A stretch of DNA of 64,000 nucleotides, taken from Chrysomallon squamiferum (Eukaryota > Mollusca > Gastropoda > Neomphalida > Peltospiridae). Numbering within the stretch: the stretch's first letter is position 1; the number at the start of each line of letters is the position of its first letter. The translations under genes were made by a program, and so were the position numbers. Below, one piece after another: positions 63,605 to 64,000 of the stretch. The stretch covers positions 27,741,822 to 27,805,821 of the forward strand of contig CM022671.1 in assembly GCA_012295275.1 (NCBI GenBank), read 5' to 3'. The notes below the pieces were generated by a model. It was not told the origin of the DNA. It made no database searches and saw nothing but the letters and a program-made list of their open reading frames with translations.

Positions 63605-64000
63605 GTAAGTTTTTAAAACCTTGTTTTCTAAATTATGTTTATTAGCTTTTTGATTTATTTTTGTTTCTTTTATTGTTTATTTTAATTTTTTTATTTTATG
63701 AAATTTTTAAAAAATGTTTGGTTTTGGTTGTTTTTTTGTTGTTGTTGTTTCTGTTAACAGAATAATTAGGAAAATTAACCTAGAGATGTGTATCTTATGA
63801 CATAAATATTTCCAAGTTGTATACAGTTATGACATTAACAAACCTGGTTGTCAATAATTGATAACATTAACATGTGTATAGTGTTCAGTCATATTTTACT
63901 GATTGTTTTAATATCTGACATTTATGTAAAAATGCTTAATCCATTAGATGCAACAAGTATGTTGTGACATTAAACCAGATGTGGCAGAATGGATCAGTAT

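Noticed and set aside
63948-64000. Possible next RABGEF1 exon after tccattag
   Set aside because: It is open in phase 0, but the peptide does not resemble the VPS9 continuation expected after GYYFTNL and the acceptor lacks a pyrimidine tract. The true exon is probably beyond the window.

Overview
This is an AT-rich, intron-rich animal nuclear genome window. It has many microsatellites and long poly-A/T tracts, GT-AG introns, and four multi-exon genes. I read it as a lophotrochozoan, most likely a mollusc: the proteins are clearly bilaterian orthologues, the repeat texture fits, and a GGGAGATAA-type motif that I recall as common in mollusc repeats occurs several times. No bacterial, viral or CRISPR features were seen.

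Layout. (1) 4.5-7.6 kb, minus strand: complete CDIPT (phosphatidylinositol synthase), 6 coding exons, 222 aa, with the full CDP-alcohol phosphotransferase signature. (2) 8.96-36.24 kb, plus strand, divergent from CDIPT: a large gene I cannot name. It has five certain coding exons that join in phase to 1310 aa, plus a newly noticed in-phase 54-nt candidate exon. The protein is mostly disordered, Ser/Lys-rich, with nuclear-localisation-like basic runs and conserved-looking N- and C-terminal ends. (3) 36.2-41.4 kb: its probable 3' UTR, followed by a higher-complexity island with spliceable open frames at 40.4-41.4 kb. (4) 41.4-47.9 kb: repeat-rich intergenic DNA with a candidate MITE. (5) 51.7-58.8 kb, minus strand: complete PHF12/Pf1 (two PHD fingers, Sin3-interaction segment, C-terminal FHA-like domain), 15 coding exons, 905 aa, including one GC-AG intron; its 3' UTR probably runs towards 47.9 kb. 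(6) 60.8 kb to the window end, plus strand: RABGEF1/Rabex-5 (A20 zinc finger and most of the VPS9 domain), truncated by the window edge. PHF12 and Rabex-5 share a compact divergent promoter at about 59.1-59.2 kb with two NRF1-like palindromes and an ETS-like site.

The genes are unrelated in function: lipid synthesis at the ER, an unknown probably nuclear or cytoplasmic disordered protein, chromatin repression, and endosomal Rab5 activation. They do not form a shared pathway. I found no undescribed biological system. The most useful leads are the 54-nt symmetric exon, the unnamed 1310-aa gene, the spliceable island at 40.4-41.4 kb, a small secreted-looking Cys-rich ORF at 29.9 kb, and a recurring class of palindromes with TA-rich or microsatellite cores. 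Exon positions were worked out by hand from splice signals, reading-frame closure and remembered family sequences; no alignment was run.
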